Shown: positions 51,699 through 61,565 of the stretch, piece after piece | How the letters are laid out: each line of letters starts with the position of its first letter | Numbering within the stretch: position 1 is the stretch's first letter | NCBI GenBank assembly: GCA_946628545.1 | Contig: CAMOWU010000003.1 | Span: forward strand, 1-64,000 | DNA from: an uncultured Bacteroides sp. | GTDB lineage: Bacteria > Bacteroidota > Bacteroidia > Bacteroidales > Bacteroidaceae | Direction: 5' to 3' | DNA: 64,000 nt | The notes under the pieces: model-generated | Databases searched by the model: none | Told to the model about the DNA's origin: nothing | The model's input: the letters and a program-made list of their open reading frames with translations, nothing else | Program-made: the position numbers and the translations under genes

Positions 51699-52457
51699 TT
51701 ATCTTCTTCCTGCAATGTGGGAGCCGATAGACATGAGAATATACACCACGATGCAGGCGGCTATGCCTTTGCTTAGATATGCCCATACCTCGCTGTGGCT
51801 GATGCCTGTGGCGAGGGCATAGACGAGTACCAACCCACAGATGATGAGGAAAATGTATTTCAGCTTGTTGTCTTTCCATGCCATCGACTTGAATTTGAGG
51901 GCAAACATGGGAATCTCACAAACGAGTAGCCAACAGAACATCACGACAAAAGCCAGCAGGAAAGGTGCGTTGAAACGTGGAGAGGTGAGATAGCTCTCGC
52001 TGCTCGAAATCAAGGCGCCCCAGAAGATGGCGTTGGCTGGGGTGGGCATGCCGATGAATCCCATGTGCTGGCGTTCATCGATGTTGAACTTGGCGAGTCT
52101 GAGTGCGGAGAACGCTGCTATGAGAAATGCCGTGTATGGCATCACGGTGAACCAGAAGTTGTTGTACATGAAAAGCGGGTATCTGACCACGGTGAACAGC
52201 GTGAACACCATGGCTGAAGGTGCCACACCGAAAGTGACCATGTCGGCCAGGGAATCGAGTTCCACTCCCATGGCTCCCGACACACCCAGTGCCCTTGCCG
52301 ACAGTCCGTCGAAGAAGTCGAAGAATGCACCGAGTAGAATGAAAATGAATGCCGTGGTGAAGAGGTGGTGGAAGGCTGCTCCAGTAGCGATACACCCGCA
52401 TACAAGGTTGCAGCAGGTAATGGTGTTTGGAATATGTTTTGTGAAACTCATTGCCAC
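51699..52457 (-). CDS. pssA: CDP-diacylglycerol--serine O-phosphatidyltransferase
   Basis: HIPNTITCCNLVCGCIA; FFDFFDGLSARALGVSGAMGVELDSLADMVTFGVAP. Confidence 0.93.
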   Translation of the reverse strand: MAMSFTKHIPNTITCCNLVCGCIATGAAFHHLFTTAFIFILLGAFFDFFDGLSARALGVSGAMGVELDSLADMVTFGVAPSAMVFTLFTVVRYPLFMYNNFWFTVMPYTAFLIAAFSALRLAKFNIDERQHMGFIGMPTPANAIFWGALISSSESYLTSPRFNAPFLLAFVVMFCWLLVCEIPMFALKFKSMAWKDNKLKYIFLIICGLVLVYALATGISHSEVWAYLSKGIAACIVVYILMSIGSHIAGRR

Positions 52458-52560
52458 AAGTGATTGACGATTGTATGGATATTTATGGACTAATACCAGC
52501 TTATTGAGGGTATGGACGTGTCGGCAGAATGGACAGGAAACACTTGGAGGAAAGATGTAT

Positions 52561-53268
52561 TTATCCTTTCAGCTTGGCTATCAGTGTCTCGTCGCCCACA
52601 GTGCTTTGCCCCATCTCCACAAGTATTTCTGTGCCGAGGGGCAGATAGACATCGACCCTGGAGCCGAATTTGATGAAGCCAAGGTGCTCGTCGATATAGC
52701 ACTCGGTGTTGGGCTCAGCGTAGGTGACGATACGTCTCGCCACAGCACCGGCAATTTGACGAACAAGAATGTCCTGACCGCTTTGGGTGCGGATGACGAT
52801 GGTGGAACGCTCATTCTCTGTACTGGCCTTGGGTAAGTAGGCTGCCCTGAAGTTGCCGTCGTGGTGCTCCACTTTCATGATGGTGCCGTCGCAGGGAATC
52901 CAGTTGGCATGTACGTTCCAAAGGCTCATGAAGATGGAAACCATGATGCGCTTGTCGTGGAAATACTCGTCTTCCTCCACTTCTTCCACCACTACTATCT
53001 TACCGTCGGCAGGAGCTACCACGGAATTGACCGTAGGGCCGAGGTACATACGAATGGGACAACGGAAGAAATTCACCATGATACCATAGATCACGGCGAG
53101 TGAGCACAGAACGATATATGTCATTGGGTGGTTGCCCAGGAACTTGATGAGGATGATGGCAATGGCAAGCAATACCGTTCCGCCAAGAATGAGCGGATGC
53201 ACACCCTCATGGTGTATGCGTATCTTGTTTCTGCGCTTGTTGTGTATGGCTGGCTTTTTAGATGTCAT
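52561..53268 (-). CDS. psd: Phosphatidylserine decarboxylase
   Basis: [43 protein letters not shown]-terminal [17 protein letters not shown]. Confidence 0.9.
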   Translation of the reverse strand: MTSKKPAIHNKRRNKIRIHHEGVHPLILGGTVLLAIAIILIKFLGNHPMTYIVLCSLAVIYGIMVNFFRCPIRMYLGPTVNSVVAPADGKIVVVEEVEEDEYFHDKRIMVSIFMSLWNVHANWIPCDGTIMKVEHHDGNFRAAYLPKASTENERSTIVIRTQSGQDILVRQIAGAVARRIVTYAEPNTECYIDEHLGFIKFGSRVDVYLPLGTEILVEMGQSTVGDETLIAKLKG

Positions 53269-53498
53269 TATGATAGTAAAGAAACTTTTGTCTCTGATTT
53301 TCAATGTCTGTTGTTCATGAATTTGTCAGGAGCAAGGCCAGTTGATACCTGATGCCTAACTGCAAAGTTAGTCTTTATTCTCTACATATCAAAGAAAATA
53401 GCTGATTTTTGTCTTTTTTTCATGACATTATGAGTTTTTTTTCATGGGGCAGCTTAACTGCAAAAAGCACTTCAACTTCAAAAAAGTATGTTGAAGCA

Positions 53499-53530
53499 CT
53501 TGCAAATAATTTAAAAAAAAGATACATTTG
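53499..53530 (+). promoter_or_regulatory. Bacteroidetes-type promoter (CTTG-N20-TACATTTG)
   Basis: CTTG 53499-53502, TACATTTG 53523-53530. Confidence 0.6.
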
Positions 53531-53592
53531 CACCGCTATACTTCTACGTTAATGTAGAATCAAAAAATAAACCTTATCAATTAGAGATTAAA

Positions 53593-54675
53593 ATGAATAA
53601 ATTGATACTTGAATTCGTCTTGTTCTTTGCCTTTTCGGGAATCTTTGCCCAGAAGATCCAGACGGTGGACATGGAGGGCAATCCAGTGGCTTATGCTCAT
53701 ATTATGGGCGAGGATGGCAAGATGATAGGCATCACCGACATGGACGGAAAACTTGATGACGTGAGATTCGATCAGACGCTCACCGTGCGTCATGTGGCTT
53801 TCAAAGAAAAGAAGATTTTTGTGAAAGGTGAGGGCTTTGTGCGTATTCCGCTGGAAGACAGCGACTACGGTCTCGGTGAGATCGTGGTCAAACCTAAGGA
53901 GTATATTTATGTGCAGACGTATTACCGGATGATCTATATGACCGACGACACGATGGAATACTGCCGCTTTGGCATCATCGACAACACCTACAACGTGAAG
54001 AAGAAAGACATATCCTCCAGCCACAGTCATCTCTCGAAGGCGAGTATGGGACTGCTGAAAACAATACTTGACGGTCTCTTTGGCCGAATCATCGATAGTT
54101 GGGGAGATTTGCCGACAGTTGAGCCTATGTCTGCTGACAAGCAGGACAAGCAATCCATTAGGCTTGTAAAGGATGACGAGAACCGACAGCGGATTTACTA
54201 CAAAGACTCCTTGGTGGGCTATGTGGTCAATGACTATACTGACCATTTGCGTCGTTTTTCTGTGGACAGAGAAAAACTTCATCGGATCAGGCAACAGGAA
54301 ACGACAGATAAGAAGAAATCCAAAAAGAAAAAGGATAAAAGCGAAGAGCACCGGAATGTGCAGCACAACTTTTATAAGGTTTACCAGATAGACGACGAGG
54401 GACGTTATGGTGTGGAGGATTTCGTGATGAGCCAATGGCATGACGACTACGACAAATACGATAAATACTATAAGAAGGACAAGCATGTCCGCATCTGGCT
54501 GGAAGCCTATTCCACAGACCGCGAGTATGTAGATAAGGCCGAATTGAAGGAGAAAATCAAGGCCAATAAGGTGAAGATGACCTATCCAGCCATAATGGAG
54601 TTTGAACGCAAGCATAATATTCCTGCTCTGCCAACCAGAGCCAAAGAGGAACTGACCAAATTGTTCAATAAATAA
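53593..54675 (+). CDS. Secreted protein with N-terminal carboxypeptidase-regulatory-like domain
   Basis: Signal peptide then IQTVDMEGNPVAYAHIMGEDGKMIGITDMDGKL; Lys-rich remainder. Confidence 0.65.
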   Translation: MNKLILEFVLFFAFSGIFAQKIQTVDMEGNPVAYAHIMGEDGKMIGITDMDGKLDDVRFDQTLTVRHVAFKEKKIFVKGEGFVRIPLEDSDYGLGEIVVKPKEYIYVQTYYRMIYMTDDTMEYCRFGIIDNTYNVKKKDISSSHSHLSKASMGLLKTILDGLFGRIIDSWGDLPTVEPMSADKQDKQSIRLVKDDENRQRIYYKDSLVGYVVNDYTDHLRRFSVDREKLHRIRQQETTDKKKSKKKKDKSEEHRNVQHNFYKVYQIDDEGRYGVEDFVMSQWHDDYDKYDKYYKKDKHVRIWLEAYSTDREYVDKAELKEKIKANKVKMTYPAIMEFERKHNIPALPTRAKEELTKLFNK

Positions 54676-54712
54676 GATTTGATGTCTTTATAACTTAATC
54701 TATTTTAATTAT

Positions 54713-57700
54713 ATGAAAATCAAAAGGTTTATAATCAATATTTCACTTGCTGGTTTCTTGGTCGTTCCATCTTGTCCAGCCAACGCCCAAAGCCAGTTGT
54801 ATCCACAGCATTTCGACCTCGACGAAGTGACATTGCTTGATGGCCCTTTCAAGACATCGATGGAGAAGAACTTCGACGTGCTGTTGAAGTATGATGCCAA
54901 TCGACTGCTCACTCCTTTTGTCCGGCAGTCAGGATTATCCACGAAGTCGGGCAGCAAGTATTATGGATGGGTCACTAAGTATCCTTCTTTCGGCAACTGG
55001 GGACAGAGCGACTGGTCGCTTGAAGGACATGTCGGTGGTCATTATCTATCAGCCCTTTCGCTTGCCTATGCTGCCTGCCATGACGAAGCCACGAAGGCCA
55101 AACTCAAGAAACGGCTTGATGATTGTCTGGAGGTGATGAAAGATTGCCAGGATGCCTACGACAACAATAAGCAGGGATTGTATGGTTTTATTGGTGGCCA
55201 GCCCATCAATCAGGTCTGGACAGGGCTTTATAGCAACAACCTCTCTGAGTTCAGGAATTACGGTGGCTGGGTGCCTTTCTATTGCCAGCACAAGGTGTTG
55301 GCTGGACTGCGCGATGCCTGGATCTATGCAGGGAGCGAGGTGGCTAAGGAGTGCTTCCGTAAGTTGGCGGATTGGAGCGTGAATGTGGTGAGCAAATTGT
55401 CCACCTCTGATATGCAAGCGGTTCTCGGTTGGGAGCATGGCGGAATGAACGAGTCGTTGCTCGATGCCTATCAGTTGTTTGGAGATGCCAAATACCTTGC
55501 AGCTGCCAAGAAATACAGCCATCAGCATGAGATCGATGGCATGCAGGGAGCAGAGGGACGCTATAGCACCACTTTCCTTAACGGTCAGCATGCCAACACA
55601 CAGGTTCCCAAATTCATTGGATTCCAGCGTATAGGAGAGGTGCAGGCCAGTGCAGGTACATTCAGAACGGCTGCCCGTAATTTCTGGGACGACGTGGCCA
55701 CTCACCGCACCGTATGTATCGGAGGCAACAGTGTGTCGGAACATTTCCTGGCGCAAAGCAATGCTTCGCAGTATATCACCAACACCGACGGCCCCGAGAG
55801 TTGCAACACCAACAACATGTCGAAACTCTCCGAGATGCTTTTCGATTACACCCACAATGCCAAGTATGTGGATTTCTATGAGTATGCGATGTGGAACCAT
55901 CTTCTTTCCACTCAAGACCCTCAGACTGGTGGTTATGTCTATTTCACTTCATTGCGTCCTCAGAGCTACCGTATTTACTCCCAGGTCAATCAGGCCATGT
56001 GGTGCTGTGTGGGCACGGGTATGGAAAACCACAGTAAATACGGTCATTTCATCTATACCCATGAAGGAAACACCAAGCTATATGTCAACCTGTTTACTGC
56101 CAGTGAGTTGAACAGCACAGACTTCGTCATCAAGCAGGAGACCAACTACCCTTATGAGCAGAAAACGCGTCTGACGGTAGGTAAGTCCGGCAATTATTCC
56201 ATCGCAATCCGTCATCCTTGGTGGACCACCGCTGAGTACGCGGTCACCGTGAATGGCACTGCAGTCAATGCGGCTGTGAAACCGGGTGAGGCATCCTATG
56301 TGGATATCAACAGAAGCTGGAGCGAAGGCGACATCATTGAGGTGTCTTTGCCTATGCAACTCCGTATGGAGTCTTGTCCCGGGTATGATGATTATGTGGC
56401 TTTTGAGTATGGCCCAATCTTGTTGGCAGCCCAGACCACAGCTGTCAAGAATGGTGATGGCAGCGGACTGCAGTATGAGAAGTTGCAAAATGAGTATGCA
56501 GGCGAAGGCCGTATGGATCATGCGCCTGGCTCTATGGGCAAGCCTCTCTCTTTGTCGAGTGCTCCCTTGTTGTTGGGAGAGCGTGCTAAGGTGCTGGATC
56601 GAATCAAGGAGGTGGACCTGAGCAAGTTGCTGTTCTCCATTGATGCGAGCAATCCGTCGCGACAAGGGGTGGAGAAATGGTCGTCGCTCACTTTGGTGCC
56701 TTTCTACACGATTCATCATGCCCGATATCAGTGTTATTGGTACCAGCAGACCGAGGAGGCATTTGCCAACAGCGACATGGCCCGACAGGATGCCTTGGAG
56801 AAGGACCTTCAGGACCGCACCATCGACTTCGTGGGCACAGGCGAGCAGCAGAGTGAGGCTGGTCATGAAGCTTCTTACAGCGCTGGGTCCTCCACTGGCA
56901 TGTTCAGGGATGAATACTATCGCGATGCCCAGAGAAACGGCTATATCCAATACACGCTTTCCAACCCCAAACAGTTGAAGGACAGCCTGAGCATACTTTG
57001 CCGTTTCACCTCTGCCGATCATGGAAGGAAAGGCACTTTGTATGTGGATGGAGTGGCACTTGCGGATATCGAGATCACAAGCAATGCTGCAGGGCAGGAC
57101 GACAATGGCTTCTACAATGTGGAATATGCTATTCCTGAAAAGCTGGTTTATGATGCCAATGGCCAGGTGAAAACTCAGTTTGTGGTGAGGTTGAAGGCTT
57201 CTTCCTCTACTTTGTGTCCTGGATGGTATTTTGTGCGCCTGATGCATGGATACGACAATCATGCCTATAAGTTCACCGCTTCGGACTGGACCACTGGTGA
57301 CACCAATCGTCTGAGCAAGAGCAACATCAAGTACAACACGACCGACAATACCATTGTGGTGAGCAATTCCAAAGGAGAAAATAATGTGTGTCTGACGCTC
57401 GACTACTCAAACAAGCAATACACGATTAGCAAGGACGACAAGTATTTGATTGTCAGGGGAACAGGACTGAGCACAGAATCAGGAGCCTCTTATTTGTGGT
57501 GGCTCAATGGTGTGAATAAGTGGAGCAGTGTGGCTCCCTCTTTTGTGGGCAAAGCCAATACAACAGAGGTGGTGGTGGCTTGGGACATGACAGCCAGCGG
57601 CCTGGCCGACAATCTGTCGGGCGATCGTCCGAACATCTGTGTTGGGGCCACTATTTTCGGTCTGACTGCCAATAATGGCAGTGTGGTGATTCGCGACATT

Positions 57701-57892
57701 GGTTTCTATCCTTCCTATACCGAATACATTGAGATGGTATCTTCTGTCGATGGTGTTTTCGATGCCACAAGTCCATCCCATGCGGGTGTCTATAACTTGC
57801 AAGGAGTCAAAGTGGGTGAAGATCATCTGGCGGGGGATTTGCCTGGCGGGGTTTATATTAAGGATGGCAAGAAATACCTTATGAATAAATAA
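54713..57892 (+). CDS. GH127-like (DUF1680) glycoside hydrolase with C-terminal extensions and T9SS-like tail
   Basis: DEVTLLDGPFKTSMEKNFDVLLKYDANRLLTPF; WSLEGHVGGHYLSALSLAYA; MWCCVGTGMENHSKYGHFIY; C-terminal GVYNLQGVKVG...GGVYIKDGKKYLMNK. Confidence 0.9.
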   Translation: MKIKRFIINISLAGFLVVPSCPANAQSQLYPQHFDLDEVTLLDGPFKTSMEKNFDVLLKYDANRLLTPFVRQSGLSTKSGSKYYGWVTKYPSFGNWGQSDWSLEGHVGGHYLSALSLAYAACHDEATKAKLKKRLDDCLEVMKDCQDAYDNNKQGLYGFIGGQPINQVWTGLYSNNLSEFRNYGGWVPFYCQHKVLAGLRDAWIYAGSEVAKECFRKLADWSVNVVSKLSTSDMQAVLGWEHGGMNESLLDAYQLFGDAKYLAAAKKYSHQHEIDGMQGAEGRYSTTFLNGQHANTQVPKFIGFQRIGEVQASAGTFRTAARNFWDDVATHRTVCIGGNSVSEHFLAQSNASQYITNTDGPESCNTNNMSKLSEMLFDYTHNAKYVDFYEYAMWNHLLSTQDPQTGGYVYFTSLRPQSYRIYSQVNQAMWCCVGTGMENHSKYGHFIYTHEGNTKLYVNLFTASELNSTDFVIKQETNYPYEQKTRLTVGKSGNYSIAIRHPWWTTAEYAVTVNGTAVNAAVKPGEASYVDINRSWSEGDIIEVSLPMQLRMESCPGYDDYVAFEYGPILLAAQTTAVKNGDGSGLQYEKLQNEYAGEGRMDHAPGSMGKPLSLSSAPLLLGERAKVLDRIKEVDLSKLLFSIDASNPSRQGVEKWSSLTLVPFYTIHHARYQCYWYQQTEEAFANSDMARQDALEKDLQDRTIDFVGTGEQQSEAGHEASYSAGSSTGMFRDEYYRDAQRNGYIQYTLSNPKQLKDSLSILCRFTSADHGRKGTLYVDGVALADIEITSNAAGQDDNGFYNVEYAIPEKLVYDANGQVKTQFVVRLKASSSTLCPGWYFVRLMHGYDNHAYKFTASDWTTGDTNRLSKSNIKYNTTDNTIVVSNSKGENNVCLTLDYSNKQYTISKDDKYLIVRGTGLSTESGASYLWWLNGVNKWSSVAPSFVGKANTTEVVVAWDMTASGLADNLSGDRPNICVGATIFGLTANNGSVVIRDIGFYPSYTEYIEMVSSVDGVFDATSPSHAGVYNLQGVKVGEDHLAGDLPGGVYIKDGKKYLMNK

Positions 57893-58006
57893 AAGGTCAT
57901 AATCTTTCGTTATCCCCATTTTTTTTGTTAATTTTGCACCCGAAAACTTTTTTGTCACTGAAAGTTTTGTTCGTGACATGTATTTTTTGTGATATCAACA
58001 GATAAA

Positions 58007-59569
58007 ATGGCAGATAGAAAAGTACGGGTGCGTTTTGCTCCAAGCCCCACAGGCCCACTTCATATAGGGGGCGTGCGGACAGCCTTATACAATTACTTGT
58101 TTGCCCGCCAGCATGGCGGTGACTTGATTTTCCGTATAGAAGACACTGACTCCACGCGTTTTGTTCCAGGCGCTGAGGAATATATCATAGAATCATTCAA
58201 ATGGTTGGGCATCCAGTTCGATGAGGGTGTCAGCTATGGTGGTGAGTATGGTCCCTATCGCCAGAGTGAGCGCAGGGACATTTATAAAAAGTATGTACAG
58301 CAGCTGCTTGACAACGGCAAAGCGTATTATGCGTTCGACACACCAGAGGAACTGAACAAGAAACGCGAGGAGGTGGAGAACTTCCAATATGACGCTTCGA
58401 CACGTGTCATGATGCGCAATTCCCTTGTGTTGCCTAAGGAAGAAGTGGAGAGGCTGATTGCCGCTGGTGAGCAATATGTGGTGAGATTCAAGATTGAGCC
58501 TGGAAGGGATGTGCTGGTGGATGACCTGATTCGTGGAGAGGTGACAATTAATTCAAGCATTCTTGACGATAAGGTGCTCTACAAGAGTGCTGATGAACTG
58601 CCCACGTATCACTTGGCAAACATTGTGGATGACCACTTGATGGAAGTGACTCATGTGATTCGTGGCGAGGAATGGCTGCCCAGTGCTCCACTCCATGTAT
58701 TGCTTTATGAGGCTTTCGGATGGGCTGACACAATGCCGCGTTTTGCCCACTTGCCTTTGTTGCTGAAACCTATCGGCAACGGTAAGTTGTCGAAGCGCGA
58801 CGGTGACAAACTCGGTTTCCCTGTGTTCCCATTGGAGTGGCATGACCCGAAGAGTGGTGAAATCAGTTCTGGCTTCCGCGAGAAAGGCTATCTACCTGAG
58901 GCGGTGGTGAACTTTTTGGCACTATTAGGTTGGAATCCAGGCAATGAGCAGGAACTGATGACACTGGACGAAATGGTGAAACTCTTCGACTTGAGCAAGT
59001 GTTCGAAGAATGGCGCCAAGTTCGATTTTGTGAAAGCGGCATGGTTCAACCATCAGTATTTGATCCGGCGTCCTGACAAGGATTGGTGCCCTGCTTTCGA
59101 CAAGGTGCTGAAAGAGAATGGCATCAACGCTACGGAGGAACAGGAGACAGAAGTGGTGAGGATGATGAAGCTGAAGGTGATTGAATATACTGATGGACTG
59201 GGCAATAAGAAGAAACGTAATATTTCCTTCCCTTCGGACTTGTGGCCGCTGACCAAGTTCTTCTTTGTGGCTCCGACGGTGTATGACAAGGAAGGCGACA
59301 AGTTCATCCGTAAGAACTGGAACGAGAATACTGCCAGCGACATGACGCAGATGATCAAGGTGCTGGAAGGCATTGATGACTGGAGTGTGGAAGGACTGAA
59401 AGCCATCATCGACCCTTGGACCGAAGAGTCAGGCATCAAGCCTTGGAACGCTTGGCGTGTGGCACTTGTGGGTACAGGACAAGGCCCTGATATGTATGAG
59501 CTCTCTGCGTTCCTGGGCAAAGAAGAGACGTTGCGCAGAATGCGCAAGGCAATAGATGTTTTAAAGTAA
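58007..59569 (+). CDS. gltX: Glutamyl-tRNA synthetase
   Basis: [49 protein letters not shown]. Start ATG at 58007. Confidence 0.97.
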   Translation: MADRKVRVRFAPSPTGPLHIGGVRTALYNYLFARQHGGDLIFRIEDTDSTRFVPGAEEYIIESFKWLGIQFDEGVSYGGEYGPYRQSERRDIYKKYVQQLLDNGKAYYAFDTPEELNKKREEVENFQYDASTRVMMRNSLVLPKEEVERLIAAGEQYVVRFKIEPGRDVLVDDLIRGEVTINSSILDDKVLYKSADELPTYHLANIVDDHLMEVTHVIRGEEWLPSAPLHVLLYEAFGWADTMPRFAHLPLLLKPIGNGKLSKRDGDKLGFPVFPLEWHDPKSGEISSGFREKGYLPEAVVNFLALLGWNPGNEQELMTLDEMVKLFDLSKCSKNGAKFDFVKAAWFNHQYLIRRPDKDWCPAFDKVLKENGINATEEQETEVVRMMKLKVIEYTDGLGNKKKRNISFPSDLWPLTKFFFVAPTVYDKEGDKFIRKNWNENTASDMTQMIKVLEGIDDWSVEGLKAIIDPWTEESGIKPWNAWRVALVGTGQGPDMYELSAFLGKEETLRRMRKAIDVLK

Positions 59570-59582
59570 TCCGCCTCTTATA

Positions 59583-60809
59583 GTGTATAGTTTTGCAATG
59601 TATGTTTTTGCCGTATGTGCTTATATTGCGGCAATATTCAATAAGAAAGTGCGAAAGCTCGTCAAGGGGCATTTCTCTACTTTCAACACTCTAAAGGCCC
59701 AGATAGGTCCCAACGACAGGGTGGTGTGGTTTCATGCCGCCTCTCTGGGGGAGTTTGAGCAGGGACGGCCTTTGATGGAGCGTCTGCGCAAGCTGCACCC
59801 TGAATATAAAATACTGCTGTCGTTCTTCTCTCCCTCGGGCTACGAGGTCCGCAAGAACTATGAGGGTGCCGATTGTGTGTGCTATCTTCCATTCGACACT
59901 TGGGATAATGCACGTGTATTTGTGAAGTACGCTCACCCTGAGATGGCCATATTCATCAAATATGAGTTTTGGGAGAATTATTTCCGCCATCTGAGGAAGA
60001 AGAACATACCAGTCTATAGTGTATCGAGCATCTTCCGCCCCTCACAACATTTCTTCCGCTGGTTTGGCTCTGCCAACACCTTGCGTTATGTCAGCCATTT
60101 CTATGTGCAGAATGAGGAGTCGAAGAAGTTGTTGGCCAGTGTGGGGATCAGCGATAATGTGACGGTGGCAGGCGACACGCGTTTCGACCGTGTGCTCGAC
60201 ATTCGTCGCCAAGCCAAGGAACTGCCCCTTGTGGAGAAGTTTGTCAAGAGCGGTGATTCCAAGTTCGTGTTGGTTGCGGGTAGTTCCTGGCAACCCGACG
60301 AGGACTTGATCATTCCTTATTTCAACGCTCATCCGGAGCTCAAGTTGGTCATTGCGCCGCATGTGATTTCCGAGAGTCATTTGCAGGAGATAGAAAGTAA
60401 GTTGCAACGTCCTTTCTTGCGTTACACAGAAGCCAACGAGGAACAAGTGGCAAGTGTGGATTGCCTGATCATCAATTGTTTCGGTCTCTTGTCGTCCATC
60501 TATCGTTATGGCCAGATGGCATACGTGGGCGGTGGCTTTGGAGTGGGCATACACAATGTGCCAGAGGCGGCTGTCTATGGTGTGCCTGTGATGATAGGTC
60601 CCAACAACAAGAAGTTCCGCGAGGCTCAGGCCCTGCTGAAACTGGGTGGGTGTATAGAAATCACAGACAGCGAGAGCTATCAGGCATGTATGGATCGTTT
60701 GCTCACTGATGAGGCTTATCTTCGGGAAAGCGGCCGAAAGGCTGGTGAGTATATCGCTAAGAACGCAGGTTGCGCAGATATCGTGTTCAAGGATATCTTT
60801 GGAGAATAA
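59583..60809 (+). CDS. waaA: 3-deoxy-D-manno-octulosonic acid (Kdo) transferase
   Basis: VVWFHAASLGEFEQGRPLMERL; MAIFIKYEFWENYFRHLRKKNIPVYSVSSIFR; AYVGGGFGVGIHNVPEAAVYGVPV. Confidence 0.94.
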   Translation: MYSFAMYVFAVCAYIAAIFNKKVRKLVKGHFSTFNTLKAQIGPNDRVVWFHAASLGEFEQGRPLMERLRKLHPEYKILLSFFSPSGYEVRKNYEGADCVCYLPFDTWDNARVFVKYAHPEMAIFIKYEFWENYFRHLRKKNIPVYSVSSIFRPSQHFFRWFGSANTLRYVSHFYVQNEESKKLLASVGISDNVTVAGDTRFDRVLDIRRQAKELPLVEKFVKSGDSKFVLVAGSSWQPDEDLIIPYFNAHPELKLVIAPHVISESHLQEIESKLQRPFLRYTEANEEQVASVDCLIINCFGLLSSIYRYGQMAYVGGGFGVGIHNVPEAAVYGVPVMIGPNNKKFREAQALLKLGGCIEITDSESYQACMDRLLTDEAYLRESGRKAGEYIAKNAGCADIVFKDIFGE

Positions 60810-60840
60810 GCCTTGCCTGGAGTCTCCAGGTTGGCATAAA

Positions 60841-60895
60841 TAATCCCTGGGCTTTCTATGGCTTCCAATATTGTCATAGAAAAGCCCGGGGATTA
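60841..60895. terminator. Bidirectional terminator-like long hairpin between convergent genes
   Basis: TAATCCCTGGGCTTTCTATG ... CATAGAAAAGCCCGGGGATTA, one bulge and one G-T pair. Confidence 0.75.
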
Positions 60896-60950
60896 ATTTT
60901 AGGGGGCTTCTATAAAATCTTGAAAGAGCGTTTATAGGAGCCCGCTTTGA

Positions 60951-61532
60951 TTATTTCTTTCTGTTATAGTATTCTTCGGAAGAGTTGCAGACAATGGTGT
61001 TGTCGGGGTTTTTGTCGGCTTCGCGAAACCAGTCGGCATACATGGCATAGTGCTTGGCGATGCCTTGGTTCAGTTCCTTGGCCTGTTCGGGTTCCACTTT
61101 TTTGATGAATTTCGCTGGAACTCCACCCCAAAGCTCTCCATCGCCGACAATGGTGTTCTTGAGCACCAGCGCACCCGCTGCAATGATGGCTCCTTCTCCT
61201 ATGACAGCATTGTCGAGCACGGTGGCTCCCATGCCGATGAGTGCGGAGTTCTTCACTGTGCATCCATGTAGTGTGACACTGTGTCCGATGGTCACGTCGT
61301 CGCCAATGTCTATACCTGCTTTTTTATAGAGTGTGTGCAGGCAACTGTTGTCTTGGATATTGACTCGGTTGCCGATTTTGATGTAGTGTACATCGCCTCG
61401 TACCACTGCATTGAACCATACGGTGCAGTCGTCGCCCATCGTCACATCGCCTACGATGACTGCGTTTTCGGAAAAGTAGCAATTCTTGCCGAACTTGGGT
61501 TCCATGTCCAGCACTTTCTTGATGATAGCCAT
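60951..61532 (-). CDS. Gamma-carbonic anhydrase / hexapeptide-repeat family protein
   Basis: CYFSENAVIVGDVTMGDDCTVWFNAVVRGDVHYIKIGNRVNIQDNSCLHT; VTIGHSVTLHGCTVKNSALIGMGATVLDNAVIGEGAIIAAG. Confidence 0.93.
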   Translation of the reverse strand: MAIIKKVLDMEPKFGKNCYFSENAVIVGDVTMGDDCTVWFNAVVRGDVHYIKIGNRVNIQDNSCLHTLYKKAGIDIGDDVTIGHSVTLHGCTVKNSALIGMGATVLDNAVIGEGAIIAAGALVLKNTIVGDGELWGGVPAKFIKKVEPEQAKELNQGIAKHYAMYADWFREADKNPDNTIVCNSSEEYYNRKK

Positions 61533-61565
61533 AATGATAATTGTCTGTTTGTTGTTTGTTTGGGC

